From: Streptomyces megasporus
Lineage (GTDB): Bacteria; Actinomycetota; Actinomycetes; Streptomycetales; Streptomycetaceae
NCBI RefSeq assembly: GCF_000718985.1
Contig: NZ_JODL01000007.1
Span: forward strand, 62,001-126,000
Direction: 5' to 3'
DNA length: 64,000 nucleotides
Part shown: positions 46,642 through 54,004 of the stretch, one piece after another
Layout of the letters: each line of letters opens with the position of its first letter
Numbering within the stretch: the first letter of the stretch is position 1
Notes under the pieces: model-generated
Database searches by the model: none
What the model saw: only the letters and a program-made list of their open reading frames with translations
Told to the model about the DNA's origin: nothing
Program-made: the position numbers and the translations under genes

Positions 46642-47266
46642 GCTGTACCGCACTCTGCAGACCGCGGCCCATCCGGAACTCGTGGCCTTCTGCGCCGCAT
46701 GCGCCGAACGGGGCAGCGGCATCCACAAGCTCCTGGGGGCATCGGAAGGGGCCGCGCTGTTCGAGGAGGCACTGTCCCTCGGGTGGGACGCCGCCCACGG
46801 TGCGGTCGACGACGAGGCCGTGATCGGGCTCCTTGAAGAAGCGGAAGATCTACTGGCCCAAAACAGCGACGAGGAAGACGACACCGAGAGTCAGGAGTTT
46901 CACGCTACCCAGTCGCTGCTACTTGCCGTCAACACCCTTTCCGTCTACGCCAATCCCTCTCCTGGGCGGGCCGAGATGTCGGGGCAGACCATGGAGACCT
47001 TCCTGGCCGGTTTCGATTTCAAGCTCGGCGGAGAACGTGCGGTAATCATCAGAGCCGGGGAACCCTCCCCAGTCGGAAACCTGCAACGGCTGGAGCAAGA
47101 AGCCCAGACTCGATTCCTGGCATCCTACGTCAACGGAACCGGCGACCTCCTCCGCAACGCGACAATCGAGGAGATGCGCGACTCCTGCCTCGATGTCCGT
47201 GAACGGATTACACACGCGGCCAAGGAGGTGGCCGAACTCCGCGGGTGGGAGATCCGCTCGAATTGA
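46625..47266 (+). CDS. Putative immunity protein for the deaminase tip
   Basis: A 213-residue acidic, mostly helical protein (MARNSELYRTLQTAAHPELVAFCAACAERGSGIHKLLGASEGAALFEEALSLGWDAAHGAVDDEAVIGLLEEAEDLLAQNSDEEDDTES...VNTLSVYANPSPG). Its ATG lies 17 bp inside the ancestral end of the deaminase frame (TGA at 46639-46641), the usual toxin-immunity overlap, and it remains intact although the toxin frame is broken. That fits selection for protection against kin. No named family recognised. An IS element sits 69 bp downstream. Confidence 0.65.
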   Translation: MARNSELYRTLQTAAHPELVAFCAACAERGSGIHKLLGASEGAALFEEALSLGWDAAHGAVDDEAVIGLLEEAEDLLAQNSDEEDDTESQEFHATQSLLLAVNTLSVYANPSPGRAEMSGQTMETFLAGFDFKLGGERAVIIRAGEPSPVGNLQRLEQEAQTRFLASYVNGTGDLLRNATIEEMRDSCLDVRERITHAAKEVAELRGWEIRSN

Positions 47267-47335
47267 CCTCCATGGTGCACGCGGTGGTCTCCCGTCCCAC
47301 GGGCTCCGGGGGGAGTGCACGGTCACATGTCCACT

Positions 47336-48343
47336 GAGGTTTTCTCAGCGAAATGATCTGCGCGAAGTCGGATGAGGCTCTGGTGTCCGGACGATTCGGG
47401 CAGCCCTGCCCCGGTGGCGGCAGACGTAAAGCCCCTGGTAGGACGGTCCTCTCTCACAAGATCGTCCTGCGACACCAGAGGCTTCACGTTGGTCCCCCAT
47501 GTTGCCATGCTCGACGTCCCGCGCCCGGTGGTGGCTTTCCTCGCGCGCCTGCCGGCTGCCCACCGGCGGAAGATCGGCACCCCGCACGGTTCGCGGGCGC
47601 CGGGCCCGTTCCGCCAGGCCGTGCTGGTGCTGCGCTGGTTCCGCCACCGCACCTGCGTGCACTGCCTGGCCCGCGACGCCGGAATCTCCCAGGCCACCGG
47701 CTACCGGTATCTCCACGAGGGCATCGACGTCCTCGCCGAGTGTGCCCCTGACCTGCACCAGGTGCTGGAGCGCTGCCGGGCGCGGGGTCTGAGCCATGTG
47801 GTGCTGGACGGCACGCTCATTCCCTGCGATCGCGTGGCCGGGACCACCGAGAAGGGCAACGACCTGTGGTACTCCGGCAAGGGGCGGCACTTCGCCGGAA
47901 ACCTGCAGTTCATAGCGGCTCCCGACGGCTCGCTGCATGGGGCATCCCCTGCTCGCAGAGCTTGGGGACGGGTCTCCGACGTTGAGCCCGGCTCGGTGCA
48001 CGACCTGCGCGCCGCCCGCATCCATGCGCTGCCCGCGCTGTACGCCGCGGCCCGCGCCGGACTGCCGACCCTGGCCGATGTCGGCTACACCGGCGCCGGC
48101 ATCGGCGTGCACACACCCTTCCGCCCGCATCCGGACATCTCCTCGCCGCTGGCAGCGGACAACCGGACCCACAACCGGCTCCTGCGCGGCATCCGTGCCC
48201 GGGGAGAACGCGCCGCCGCCGAACTCAAGCAGCGCTGGCGGGCCCTCCAGCACGTGACGATCAGTCCCAGCCGGATCGGAGCCGTCGCCCAGGCCGCCCT
48301 CGTCCTCAACAATGCATGGCACGAAAAGCGCTGAGAAAACCTC
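47336..48343 (+). mobile_element. IS5-type insertion sequence, 1008 bp
   Basis: Bounded by perfect 15-bp terminal inverted repeats GAGGTTTTCTCAGCG (47336-47350) and its complement (48329-48343), and flanked by the direct duplication ACT (47333-47335 and 48344-48346). It carries one transposase gene. The size and arrangement are typical of IS5-group elements. It separates the deaminase immunity gene from the first SUKH gene. Confidence 0.88.
47507..48334 (+). CDS. IS5-family transposase (DDE_4 type)
   Basis: A 275-residue transposase: FLARLPAAHRRKIGTPHGSRAPGPFRQAVLVLRWFRHRTCVHCLARDAGISQATGYRYLHEGIDVLAE (helix-turn-helix domain), then the catalytic domain with D in VVLDGTLIPCDR, D in LADVGYTGAGIG and an acidic residue in RGERAAAELKQRWRALQHVTISPSRIG. 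ATG 47507 is chosen from the usual N-terminus of the family; ATG 47372 in the same frame would add 45 residues. Compared with relatives there seems to be an extra ~10 residues (HGASPARRAWG) before VSDVEPGS, which may impair function. Confidence 0.85.
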   Translation: MLDVPRPVVAFLARLPAAHRRKIGTPHGSRAPGPFRQAVLVLRWFRHRTCVHCLARDAGISQATGYRYLHEGIDVLAECAPDLHQVLERCRARGLSHVVLDGTLIPCDRVAGTTEKGNDLWYSGKGRHFAGNLQFIAAPDGSLHGASPARRAWGRVSDVEPGSVHDLRAARIHALPALYAAARAGLPTLADVGYTGAGIGVHTPFRPHPDISSPLAADNRTHNRLLRGIRARGERAAAELKQRWRALQHVTISPSRIGAVAQAALVLNNAWHEKR

Positions 48344-48367
48344 ACTGACAACGGAGAAGGAGCAGGA

Positions 48368-48907
48368 GTGAACCCCGACGTCGCACGGATCGTGGAGGAA
48401 ATCCCTCCTCCCACCGGTGTCCGGCCCAAGGACTGGACACAGGTCGAAAGCCGGCTCGGCACCGTCCTCCCGGCGGACTACAAGCAGCTCGTCGACATCT
48501 ACGGCGGAGGTGTCTTCGACGACACCATCTGGCTTCTGGAACCCGACTGCGCCAACATCCACTACGACCTGCTGACAAAGAACAAGAACCGTCCGGGGGA
48601 ACTGGAGTCCCTGTGGGAGTCAGGAGAACCCAATCCTGCGGAACTCCATGAAGAAGGGAGCAAGCTCGTCGCATGGGCGGTCACGGAGAATGGCGAGTAC
48701 CTCTTCTGGCTCGCCCACCCCGGATGGCAACCTGGCGACTGGACGATCATGATCAATGAAGGACGCGGCCCCGAATGGGAAAGTCACCCGATGTCGTGTT
48801 CCGAATTTCTCAGGTCCATCCTCTTGACCGGAGGAGTCGAGTCCGACATCTTCTTCGACATGCCCTTCGAAGAACACGATTTCCGGGCGAGCGCCGACTT
48901 CCTCTGA
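48368..48907 (+). CDS. SMI1/KNR4 (SUKH) family immunity-like protein, copy 1
   Basis: A 179-residue protein: VRPKDWTQVESRLGTVLPADYKQLVDIYGGGVFDDTIWLLEP is the SUKH signature, followed by EYLFWLAHPGWQPGDWTIMINEGRGPEWESHPMSCSEFL. SUKH proteins are broad immunity proteins in polymorphic toxin loci, often against nucleases. GTG 48368 follows GGAGAAGGAGCAGGA. Just 25 bp beyond the IS right end, so any older promoter was displaced. A paralogue occurs at 51015. Confidence 0.88.
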   Translation: MNPDVARIVEEIPPPTGVRPKDWTQVESRLGTVLPADYKQLVDIYGGGVFDDTIWLLEPDCANIHYDLLTKNKNRPGELESLWESGEPNPAELHEEGSKLVAWAVTENGEYLFWLAHPGWQPGDWTIMINEGRGPEWESHPMSCSEFLRSILLTGGVESDIFFDMPFEEHDFRASADFL

Positions 48908-49088
48908 TGTGGCCTTCACCCTGCGTGACGTGAGCATGGAAGAACCGACCTTTCCGCCCATCGCTTGGTGGAGGCAGGCCAGGGTTGCGTCGTCCTCGCA
49001 GAACAACCGGCTTGATGGATGATCGGGTGGTTCGGGATGCTTCGCGCCCAGGTGCCTCGAGGCGGAACGGAGGCAGGCACGACCTCCA
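48908..49088. other. Intergenic stretch, possible old insertion remnant
   Basis: No gene seen. Short frames such as QARVASSSQNNRLDG and the inverted motif around GATCACGAGATGTCACATCCCTGATCACC-like sequence give the impression of a decayed insertion element end, but this is not provable by eye. Confidence 0.3.
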
Positions 49089-49739
49089 GTGATCACGAGA
49101 TGTCACATCCCTGATCACCACAACGAAGACCGTGCCTGCCCGCTCATCACCGCTCATCCCCACCACTCCGGGCCAACTCGCCGACATCGCACCGTCGTCC
49201 TCGCCCGCCGGCCGCCTCAGGCCCCCGGCCCACCCGGCGACCGTCGGGGACACGATGCCCCGGGGCGGCACGCCGGCGGCAACACCGATAGCGTGTTCGC
49301 CTCATGGACCCATGACTACGAGGATGTCGCCTTGGACGCCGCGGACGAACTCGGGCCCGGTGGTCTCGTGACGAGGATCAGGGAGGATTTGGAGCGGCTG
49401 TTGCGGGCCGGGGGCAGGGAGGTCGAACTTCTCTGCGCGGAGGCGCTGTCGAGGGGCGCGACATTCATGATCTGGGAAGAGGCGACCAGAACCGACCGCG
49501 TCACTGCCGTCTACACCAGGCGGGAGCGTCGTACACGTAAAGTCGGACAACCTTCCCTTGGTTTCCCCGAAGCGGTCGCCGACTTGCGTGCCCATACGGG
49601 CGAACACGTTCTCATCGGTTATGTGGACGATCGCCCCCAGAACGGCTTCTATTTTCAAGTTTTCCTCGACTCGGAGGCAACACAGGTCATCGCTTGCCTG
49701 GGCGTGCGCCCGACCGCGCGGGTCGGTCGGGCATTATGA
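49089..49739 (+). CDS. Hypothetical protein, possibly N-terminally altered immunity-like gene
   Basis: The 216-residue frame has a Pro/His/Arg-rich first ~70 residues without protein-like character, then a credible domain from about residue 69: VFASWTHDYEDVALDAADELGPGGLVTRIREDLERLLRAGGREVELLCAEALSRGATFMIWEEATRTDRVTAVYTRRERR...YVDDRPQNGFYFQVFLDSE. The real start could be GTG 49293, but no ribosome site is seen; a truncation at the 5' end is likely. No family recognised; placed among immunity genes. Confidence 0.45.
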   Translation: MITRCHIPDHHNEDRACPLITAHPHHSGPTRRHRTVVLARRPPQAPGPPGDRRGHDAPGRHAGGNTDSVFASWTHDYEDVALDAADELGPGGLVTRIREDLERLLRAGGREVELLCAEALSRGATFMIWEEATRTDRVTAVYTRRERRTRKVGQPSLGFPEAVADLRAHTGEHVLIGYVDDRPQNGFYFQVFLDSEATQVIACLGVRPTARVGRAL

Positions 49740-49865
49740 AGCAGCGATGGCCGGGGGCCTCCGAAGCCCGAGTGGCCCACGCACCGAGGCGGCCGCCTCC
49801 GCAGAGCACTTGCCAAGAGCGGGTGAGCGTGAAGCTCCGATTCCTCATGCGATCAAGGTGGAGGA

Positions 49866-50345
49866 GTGGACGGACAAAATCTGCGGTTCGGCGAGTGGGA
49901 GGTCCGCTACTTTCCGGCCGGCGCTCCTCTGTCGTTTCGGCCGGCGGGGAACTTCGGCGAATCGGAGGATCGCTTCCTGGCCCGCCACGAGCGCATGCGC
50001 AGGGTGCTGCTCCTGCTTCCGCGATGGCGGCAGGCCGCCTACTACCTCCTGCACTGGAGCGACGGCAGCGACCTCTCCGTCCTCGATGAACTGATCACCA
50101 CCGGCCAAGGAGATCCCGCTTACTTCTCGGGGGCCGTGGTGGGCGAGATGCGCGGTATCACCTGCCTCGAATGCCATGGCATCCTGCGAGTCGTCGCGTA
50201 TGAGAACGTGGTCACGAGTCTCCTCTTCGGCGCCGACGCGGTGAGGCGCTCACGTACGCACTCCTTCGAGAGGTCGTGCCGCGTGTGTCAATCCCCTTGG
50301 ACGGTCAGTGCCCTCGAATTCTGTGACGTCCCCCCGAGCCCATGA
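49866..50345 (+). CDS. Hypothetical protein with two CxxC knuckles
   Basis: A 159-residue protein: FGEWEVRYFPAGAPLSFRPAGNFGESEDRFLARHERMRRVLLLLPRWRQAAYYLLHWSDGSDLSVLDELITTGQ, then ITCLECHG and SCRVCQSPW about 30 residues apart, together a plausible zinc ribbon. GTG 49866 has AGGTGGAGGA. Not recognised. The position within the immunity array suggests another immunity protein or a small regulator. Confidence 0.6.
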   Translation: MDGQNLRFGEWEVRYFPAGAPLSFRPAGNFGESEDRFLARHERMRRVLLLLPRWRQAAYYLLHWSDGSDLSVLDELITTGQGDPAYFSGAVVGEMRGITCLECHGILRVVAYENVVTSLLFGADAVRRSRTHSFERSCRVCQSPWTVSALEFCDVPPSP

Positions 50346-50382
50346 TTCTCCCCGGCCACGAAGGAACGACAGCGACCATTCG

Positions 50383-50937
50383 ATGATGCACAGCGAGGAA
50401 AGCCTGGCAGCGGAGTTCGAGCGCCTGCGGCGCCGGCCGGACGCCGAGTCGGCCCCACCGGTCCTCTGCGAGTTCACCGTGGATCTCCCCGGCGACCCCG
50501 AGCCGTACGCCGAGCGGCTGCGCTCGGTGCTCTCGGCGGCGATGGGCCTGGGGATCACCGAGGACTTCACCGAGGACGACCTGCCCACCGACGGCGTACC
50601 GGACTGGTTCGTCGCGGCCTGCTCCCAAGACGGGGACGGGGCACCCGACTTCGCGCGGGACGGCCGCGCCGCGTACCAGGCCCATACGGAAAGCCGACCG
50701 TGGCCGCTGCGGAACTGGCTCCACCGGTTCGACCCCGACGACGATTCCCGGGGATGGCAGTGGTGGGACATCACCCGGACCGGACCGTCCCGGGTACGGA
50801 TCTGGGTGGACGGTTGGGGAGAGTCCTTCTTCGGCTGCCAAGAGTTGCGCTGGGCCGCGTACACTGCCGGCGCCCGGCACGTCGACGGCCCCGCCGTCCA
50901 AAACCGTGACGTCTGGGCGGGAGAGAGGTCGGCATGA
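50383..50937 (+). CDS. Hypothetical protein of the immunity array
   Basis: A 184-residue acidic protein: CEFTVDLPGDPEPYAERLRSVLSAAMGLGITEDFTEDDLPTDGVPDWFVAAC, WPLRNWLHRFDPDDDSRGWQWWDITRTGPSRVRIWVDGWGESFFGCQELRWAAYTAGARHVDGP. The tryptophan-rich C-terminal part is distinctive and appears well conserved internally, but I cannot name a family. Tandem ATGs at 50383 and 50386 are possible starts; the ribosome site AAGGAAC is rather distant. Lies 77 bp before a SUKH gene. Confidence 0.6.
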   Translation: MMHSEESLAAEFERLRRRPDAESAPPVLCEFTVDLPGDPEPYAERLRSVLSAAMGLGITEDFTEDDLPTDGVPDWFVAACSQDGDGAPDFARDGRAAYQAHTESRPWPLRNWLHRFDPDDDSRGWQWWDITRTGPSRVRIWVDGWGESFFGCQELRWAAYTAGARHVDGPAVQNRDVWAGERSA

Positions 50938-51014
50938 CGGAGACGGACGGGGAGTTCCCGGCGGGGCCGTAGACGCGGCCTCCCCGGATTGCCGCACCCG
51001 ACATGGAGAAGAGC

Positions 51015-51557
51015 GTGAACCCCACGGTGGCCCGCATCACCGAACTCGTCCCTCCTCCCGCTCCCCCGCGACCCCGCGACTGGGAAACCGTGGAGGCCCA
51101 ACTGGGCACGCCGCTGCCGGAGGACTACAAGCAACTCGTCGACCTCTACGGCGGGGGAGTGTTCGACGAGGTCGTCTGGCTCCTGGAGCCGGGATGCCCG
51201 GTCGAGGACTACGACCTGCTCGCCATCACCCGGGAGCGGGAAGAGATCCTGCCCAGGCTGTGGGCGATCGGCGAGCCGAAGCCCACCGGGCTGACGGAGG
51301 ACGGCACGCGCCTACTGCCCTGGGCCTATGTGGAGGACGGCGGGCAGTACCTCTACTGGCTCGCCGGGCCCGACCAGGCCCCCAAGGAATGGACGGTGAC
51401 GATCAACGAGGGGCGCGGCCCGGAGTGGGAGAGCCACGCCGTGTCCTGCGCGCGGTTCCTGCTGTCCTTCATGGCCGGGGAGATCCGTTCGGAGGTCCTG
51501 CCCGAGTCTTCCGGCGAGTCCCACGGCTTCGACGCCAACACCGACATCCTCAGGTGA
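51015..51557 (+). CDS. SMI1/KNR4 (SUKH) family immunity-like protein, copy 2
   Basis: A 180-residue paralogue of the gene at 48368: [60 protein letters not shown] and ...EWTVTINEGRGPEWESHAVSCARFLLSFM. Start GTG 51015 is chosen by alignment with copy 1 and because GGAGAAG precedes it; ATG 51003 is the upstream alternative. The paralogues suggest tandem expansion of immunity genes, each perhaps matched to a different incoming toxin. Its stop overlaps the GTG of the next gene. Confidence 0.88.
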   Translation: MNPTVARITELVPPPAPPRPRDWETVEAQLGTPLPEDYKQLVDLYGGGVFDEVVWLLEPGCPVEDYDLLAITREREEILPRLWAIGEPKPTGLTEDGTRLLPWAYVEDGGQYLYWLAGPDQAPKEWTVTINEGRGPEWESHAVSCARFLLSFMAGEIRSEVLPESSGESHGFDANTDILR

Positions 51558-52030
51558 CCGGCGGGGTCCTTCCTCTGCCCAAGTCCCCGTGGGAGGTTCG
51601 GCGATCGGTGAGATCCGTGTACGAGTACCGGAGGCGGCCCGGCGCCGCCTGGGGCATGGTCGTGCGCCTGGCGGCGGAGCACTCCGTCACGCGGGAACCT
51701 CCGGCCGGAGCGGTCCGCACGGGGCAGCCGAACGTCTGGCTGAGCGTGCCGGACAACCTCGCGGCGCGGGACGTCCGTTGGCTCGCGCACGGTCTCTCCC
51801 TGGTCGCCGACCAGCTCCGACCCGACGCCCGGGACGAGCACGCGATCGTGACCGTCCACGCCCTTGAGACGCCCGTTCTCACCGACCACCAGGCGGAGGC
51901 CGCCGCCGCGGCCATGATCGAGTGGCTGCGGGAGAACACCGGTGTTCCCGGCATCGACCACACCGTGCGGTTCGACGCCGAGGAGAACCGGTACGTCTTC
52001 ACCTGGGGCGAGCCCGGACGGCCCGCGTGA
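51554..52030 (+). CDS. Hypothetical protein coupled to SUKH copy 2
   Basis: A 158-residue protein: YEYRRRPGAAWGMVVRLAAEHSVTREPPAGAVRTGQPNVWLSVPDNLAARDVRWLAHGLSLVADQLRPDARDEHAIVTVHALETPVLTDHQAEAAAAAMIEWLREN...VRFDAEENRYVFTWG. GTG 51554 overlaps the SUKH stop (GTGA); a GTG at about 51609 is another possible start. The family is unnamed to me, but similar proteins occur beside polymorphic toxin genes. Probably an immunity protein by context. Confidence 0.6.
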   Translation: MTGGVLPLPKSPWEVRRSVRSVYEYRRRPGAAWGMVVRLAAEHSVTREPPAGAVRTGQPNVWLSVPDNLAARDVRWLAHGLSLVADQLRPDARDEHAIVTVHALETPVLTDHQAEAAAAAMIEWLRENTGVPGIDHTVRFDAEENRYVFTWGEPGRPA

Positions 52031-52133
52031 GCGCCCCCGGCGGAGCCGCGACGCCGACCCCGGCGCTCGGGCGGCGTGCGTCGGTCCTGTTCGACGGAGC
52101 CGATCCGCTCGCTGTGGAGTGACTACCGGGCCC

Positions 52134-52171
52134 CGGCCGCCCCGGATCGTGAGGGGCAGCCGGGGCGGCCG
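52134..52171. terminator. Bidirectional terminator between convergent genes
   Basis: CGGCCGCCCCGG (52134-52145) pairs with 52160-52171 around a 14-nt loop; outside the stem a further GGCC pair extends it with one bulge. It lies between stops at 52030 and 52180 and closes the accessory region. Confidence 0.55.
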
Positions 52172-52179
52172 GGCCAGGG

Positions 52180-52515
52180 TCAGCGTCGGCGGCCGAGGAT
52201 GGGCAGTCCGCCCGAGACCGTCCACACGCTGGTGCCGAGCTCCGTGATGTCGCGGAGTTCCTCCCGGAACGCCTCGGCCTCGCGGTCGTCGTCGTACGCG
52301 AGCGCGTCGGCCCAGGGCGCGGGCGCGGGGTTCCGGCGCTCCCCGTTCCGTCGGGCCTTGGTCTTCGCGATCCGCCGGACCGTCACCGGCTGCTCTTGGC
52401 GGCGCCTTCCCCCGACGTCGTTCCTCGCCTCTCCCTGCCCGCCGTTCCTGCGGGAAGGGCAGGCACACCCCATGCCGATGAGGAGGTCACACCGCTTGCA
52501 CCTGGTTCCGCTCAT
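52180..52515 (-). CDS. Small cysteine-motif hypothetical protein
   Basis: A 111-residue protein: the first 20 residues TRCKRCDLLIGMGCACPS contain CxxC plus CxC, suggesting zinc binding; a basic middle (RRIAKTKARRNGERR) and an acidic C-terminal helix EAEAFREELRDITELGTSVWTVSGGLPILGRR follow. No family recognised. ATG 52515 has only a G-rich upstream stretch. Monocistronic. Confidence 0.55.
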   Translation of the reverse strand: MSGTRCKRCDLLIGMGCACPSRRNGGQGEARNDVGGRRRQEQPVTVRRIAKTKARRNGERRNPAPAPWADALAYDDDREAEAFREELRDITELGTSVWTVSGGLPILGRRR

Positions 52516-52642
52516 ACAGACCCCACCCCCTGAGAGTCTCTCGGGCCGGCGGTGCGCCGACCGCCACCAGGATAATCGCGAGTTCACGCCAGCGGTAGGC
52601 GTTGACTGTGTTTTCGCAGTAAACATCGTGGTGGTGCTCGGT

Positions 52643-53827
52643 TCAACGGCAGACGCGCGCCACCCACGTGTCCAGCCAGGCGAACGCCTCGTCCTGCATC
52701 TCGTGGGTGAAGACGTGCCCCGACTCCGGCCACACCTTCGTCCGGAGCCGGTCGTCCGCGCCCTGCGAGCGCCAGACGGCCCGTAGCTTCCGGTACGCCG
52801 TCTCCACACCGGCGGCGGTGAACAGCCCGTCCCGCCCGCCGTTGAAGAACAGCATCGGTTTGGGGGCGGCGATGCTCGCCACGTCGGGGATGTCCAGGTG
52901 GCGGGAGAGGCCGGGGTGGAGCATGGTGTAGGCGGACTGGCCGCGCAGGGTGTTGTTGCCCGGCACCATCATCTCCCTCAAACCGGTCATCCAGCAGATG
53001 GAGACCGCCGCGCGGACGTGGTCCGACAGCGCCGCCACCTGCCAGGCCCGCCAGGCGCCCACGGAGAAGCCCAGTGCCGCGATCCGCTCGCCGTCGATCT
53101 CGGGCAGGGACGCGAGGAAGGCCGCCGCGCGCTGGTCCTCCCGCGCCATGAGTCCGGCCGAGGAGGAGCCGAGGTTGAACAGGTTGCTCGCGAGGGCCTG
53201 TTGGCCCTCGTAGACGAGTCCGGAGCGGTCGCCCCAGCCGAGGGCGTCGACGGCGAGCACCGCGTAGCCGCGTCGGGCGAGTTCATCGCCGACGAAGCGT
53301 CCGTCGAAGTGCCGGTCCGTCCAGGCCCGCGCCGAGGACAGTCTCGTCTCGTCGTACCAGGGCCGGACGAGTTTCTCCTTGCCGATGTCGAACTTCGAGC
53401 CGTGGTCGTGCAGCAGGAGCACCGCCGGGAACGGCCCCCCGCCCTCCGGGAGGAGCATCGTCGCCCGCACCCGGCTGAAACGTGTCAGGTTGACGTGGAC
53501 GATCCGCCGACGGAGACCCTCCTCCGTCCGTTCGTCGACGGTCTCGGCGTCGAACGGGGAGTCGTCCGCCGGGTGGACGAGGTGTGCCTCGACCGTGGCG
53601 CGGGCCGTTCCGCGCCAGGTGGGGAAGTCCCGGATCGGGGACGTGCCCCAGGCGAGCGGGAAGGTCAGCTCCTCCTTGAGCCGTTCGTAAAAGGCCGGGA
53701 GGTTGTCGCCCAACACGGCCGGGGACTCGAAGGCCGAAGGTCCGAAGGCAGGGGGTTCGGGGGTGGCGTCGGGCGGCGGCGGCCCCGCCGTCCGGGTGGT
53801 GGGGGCCCGCTCGCCTGTGTGCGTCAT
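52643..53827 (-). CDS. Alpha/beta hydrolase (dienelactone hydrolase/acetyl-esterase-like)
   Basis: A 394-residue cytoplasmic enzyme with no signal peptide. VRATMLLPEGGGPFPAVLLLHDHGSKFDIGKEKL opens the hydrolase core; GFSVGAWRAW carries the nucleophile serine, GGRDGLF the acid and SGHVFTHEMQDEAFAWLDTWV the histidine. The N-terminal extension (FYERLKEELTFPLAWGTSPIRDFPTWRGTARATVEAHL) is as in large esterase/dehydratase-like hydrolases of sugar or lipid metabolism. Substrate unknown. The ATG is at 53827; the gene upstream (M4 peptidase) ends at its own strong terminator. Confidence 0.85.
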   Translation of the reverse strand: MTHTGERAPTTRTAGPPPPDATPEPPAFGPSAFESPAVLGDNLPAFYERLKEELTFPLAWGTSPIRDFPTWRGTARATVEAHLVHPADDSPFDAETVDERTEEGLRRRIVHVNLTRFSRVRATMLLPEGGGPFPAVLLLHDHGSKFDIGKEKLVRPWYDETRLSSARAWTDRHFDGRFVGDELARRGYAVLAVDALGWGDRSGLVYEGQQALASNLFNLGSSSAGLMAREDQRAAAFLASLPEIDGERIAALGFSVGAWRAWQVAALSDHVRAAVSICWMTGLREMMVPGNNTLRGQSAYTMLHPGLSRHLDIPDVASIAAPKPMLFFNGGRDGLFTAAGVETAYRKLRAVWRSQGADDRLRTKVWPESGHVFTHEMQDEAFAWLDTWVARVCR

Positions 53828-53946
53828 GTGTGCGCCCTTCCCTCAAGGCACCGCCGGTTGCTGAAACGAATCAACGACGGATCGACGCGGAACCTAACGA
53901 GGGAACCCTCCCCCCGCAAGAGCGCCGTGGCGCTTCCGGGCCCCGG

Positions 53947-53994
53947 ACGGGAGAGGGGCCGCGCCGTCCCGGGACGGCGCGGCCCCTCTCCCGT
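53947..53994 (-). terminator. 48-bp perfect palindrome terminating the M4 peptidase gene
   Basis: Two 24-bp arms (53947-53970 and 53971-53994) are exact complements with no spacer; the core is GCGCCGTCCC/GGGACGGCGC. It begins 11 bp after the M4 stop on the minus strand and would form a very stable hairpin. Confidence 0.75.
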
Positions 53995-54004
53995 GTCGCC
54001 CGTG

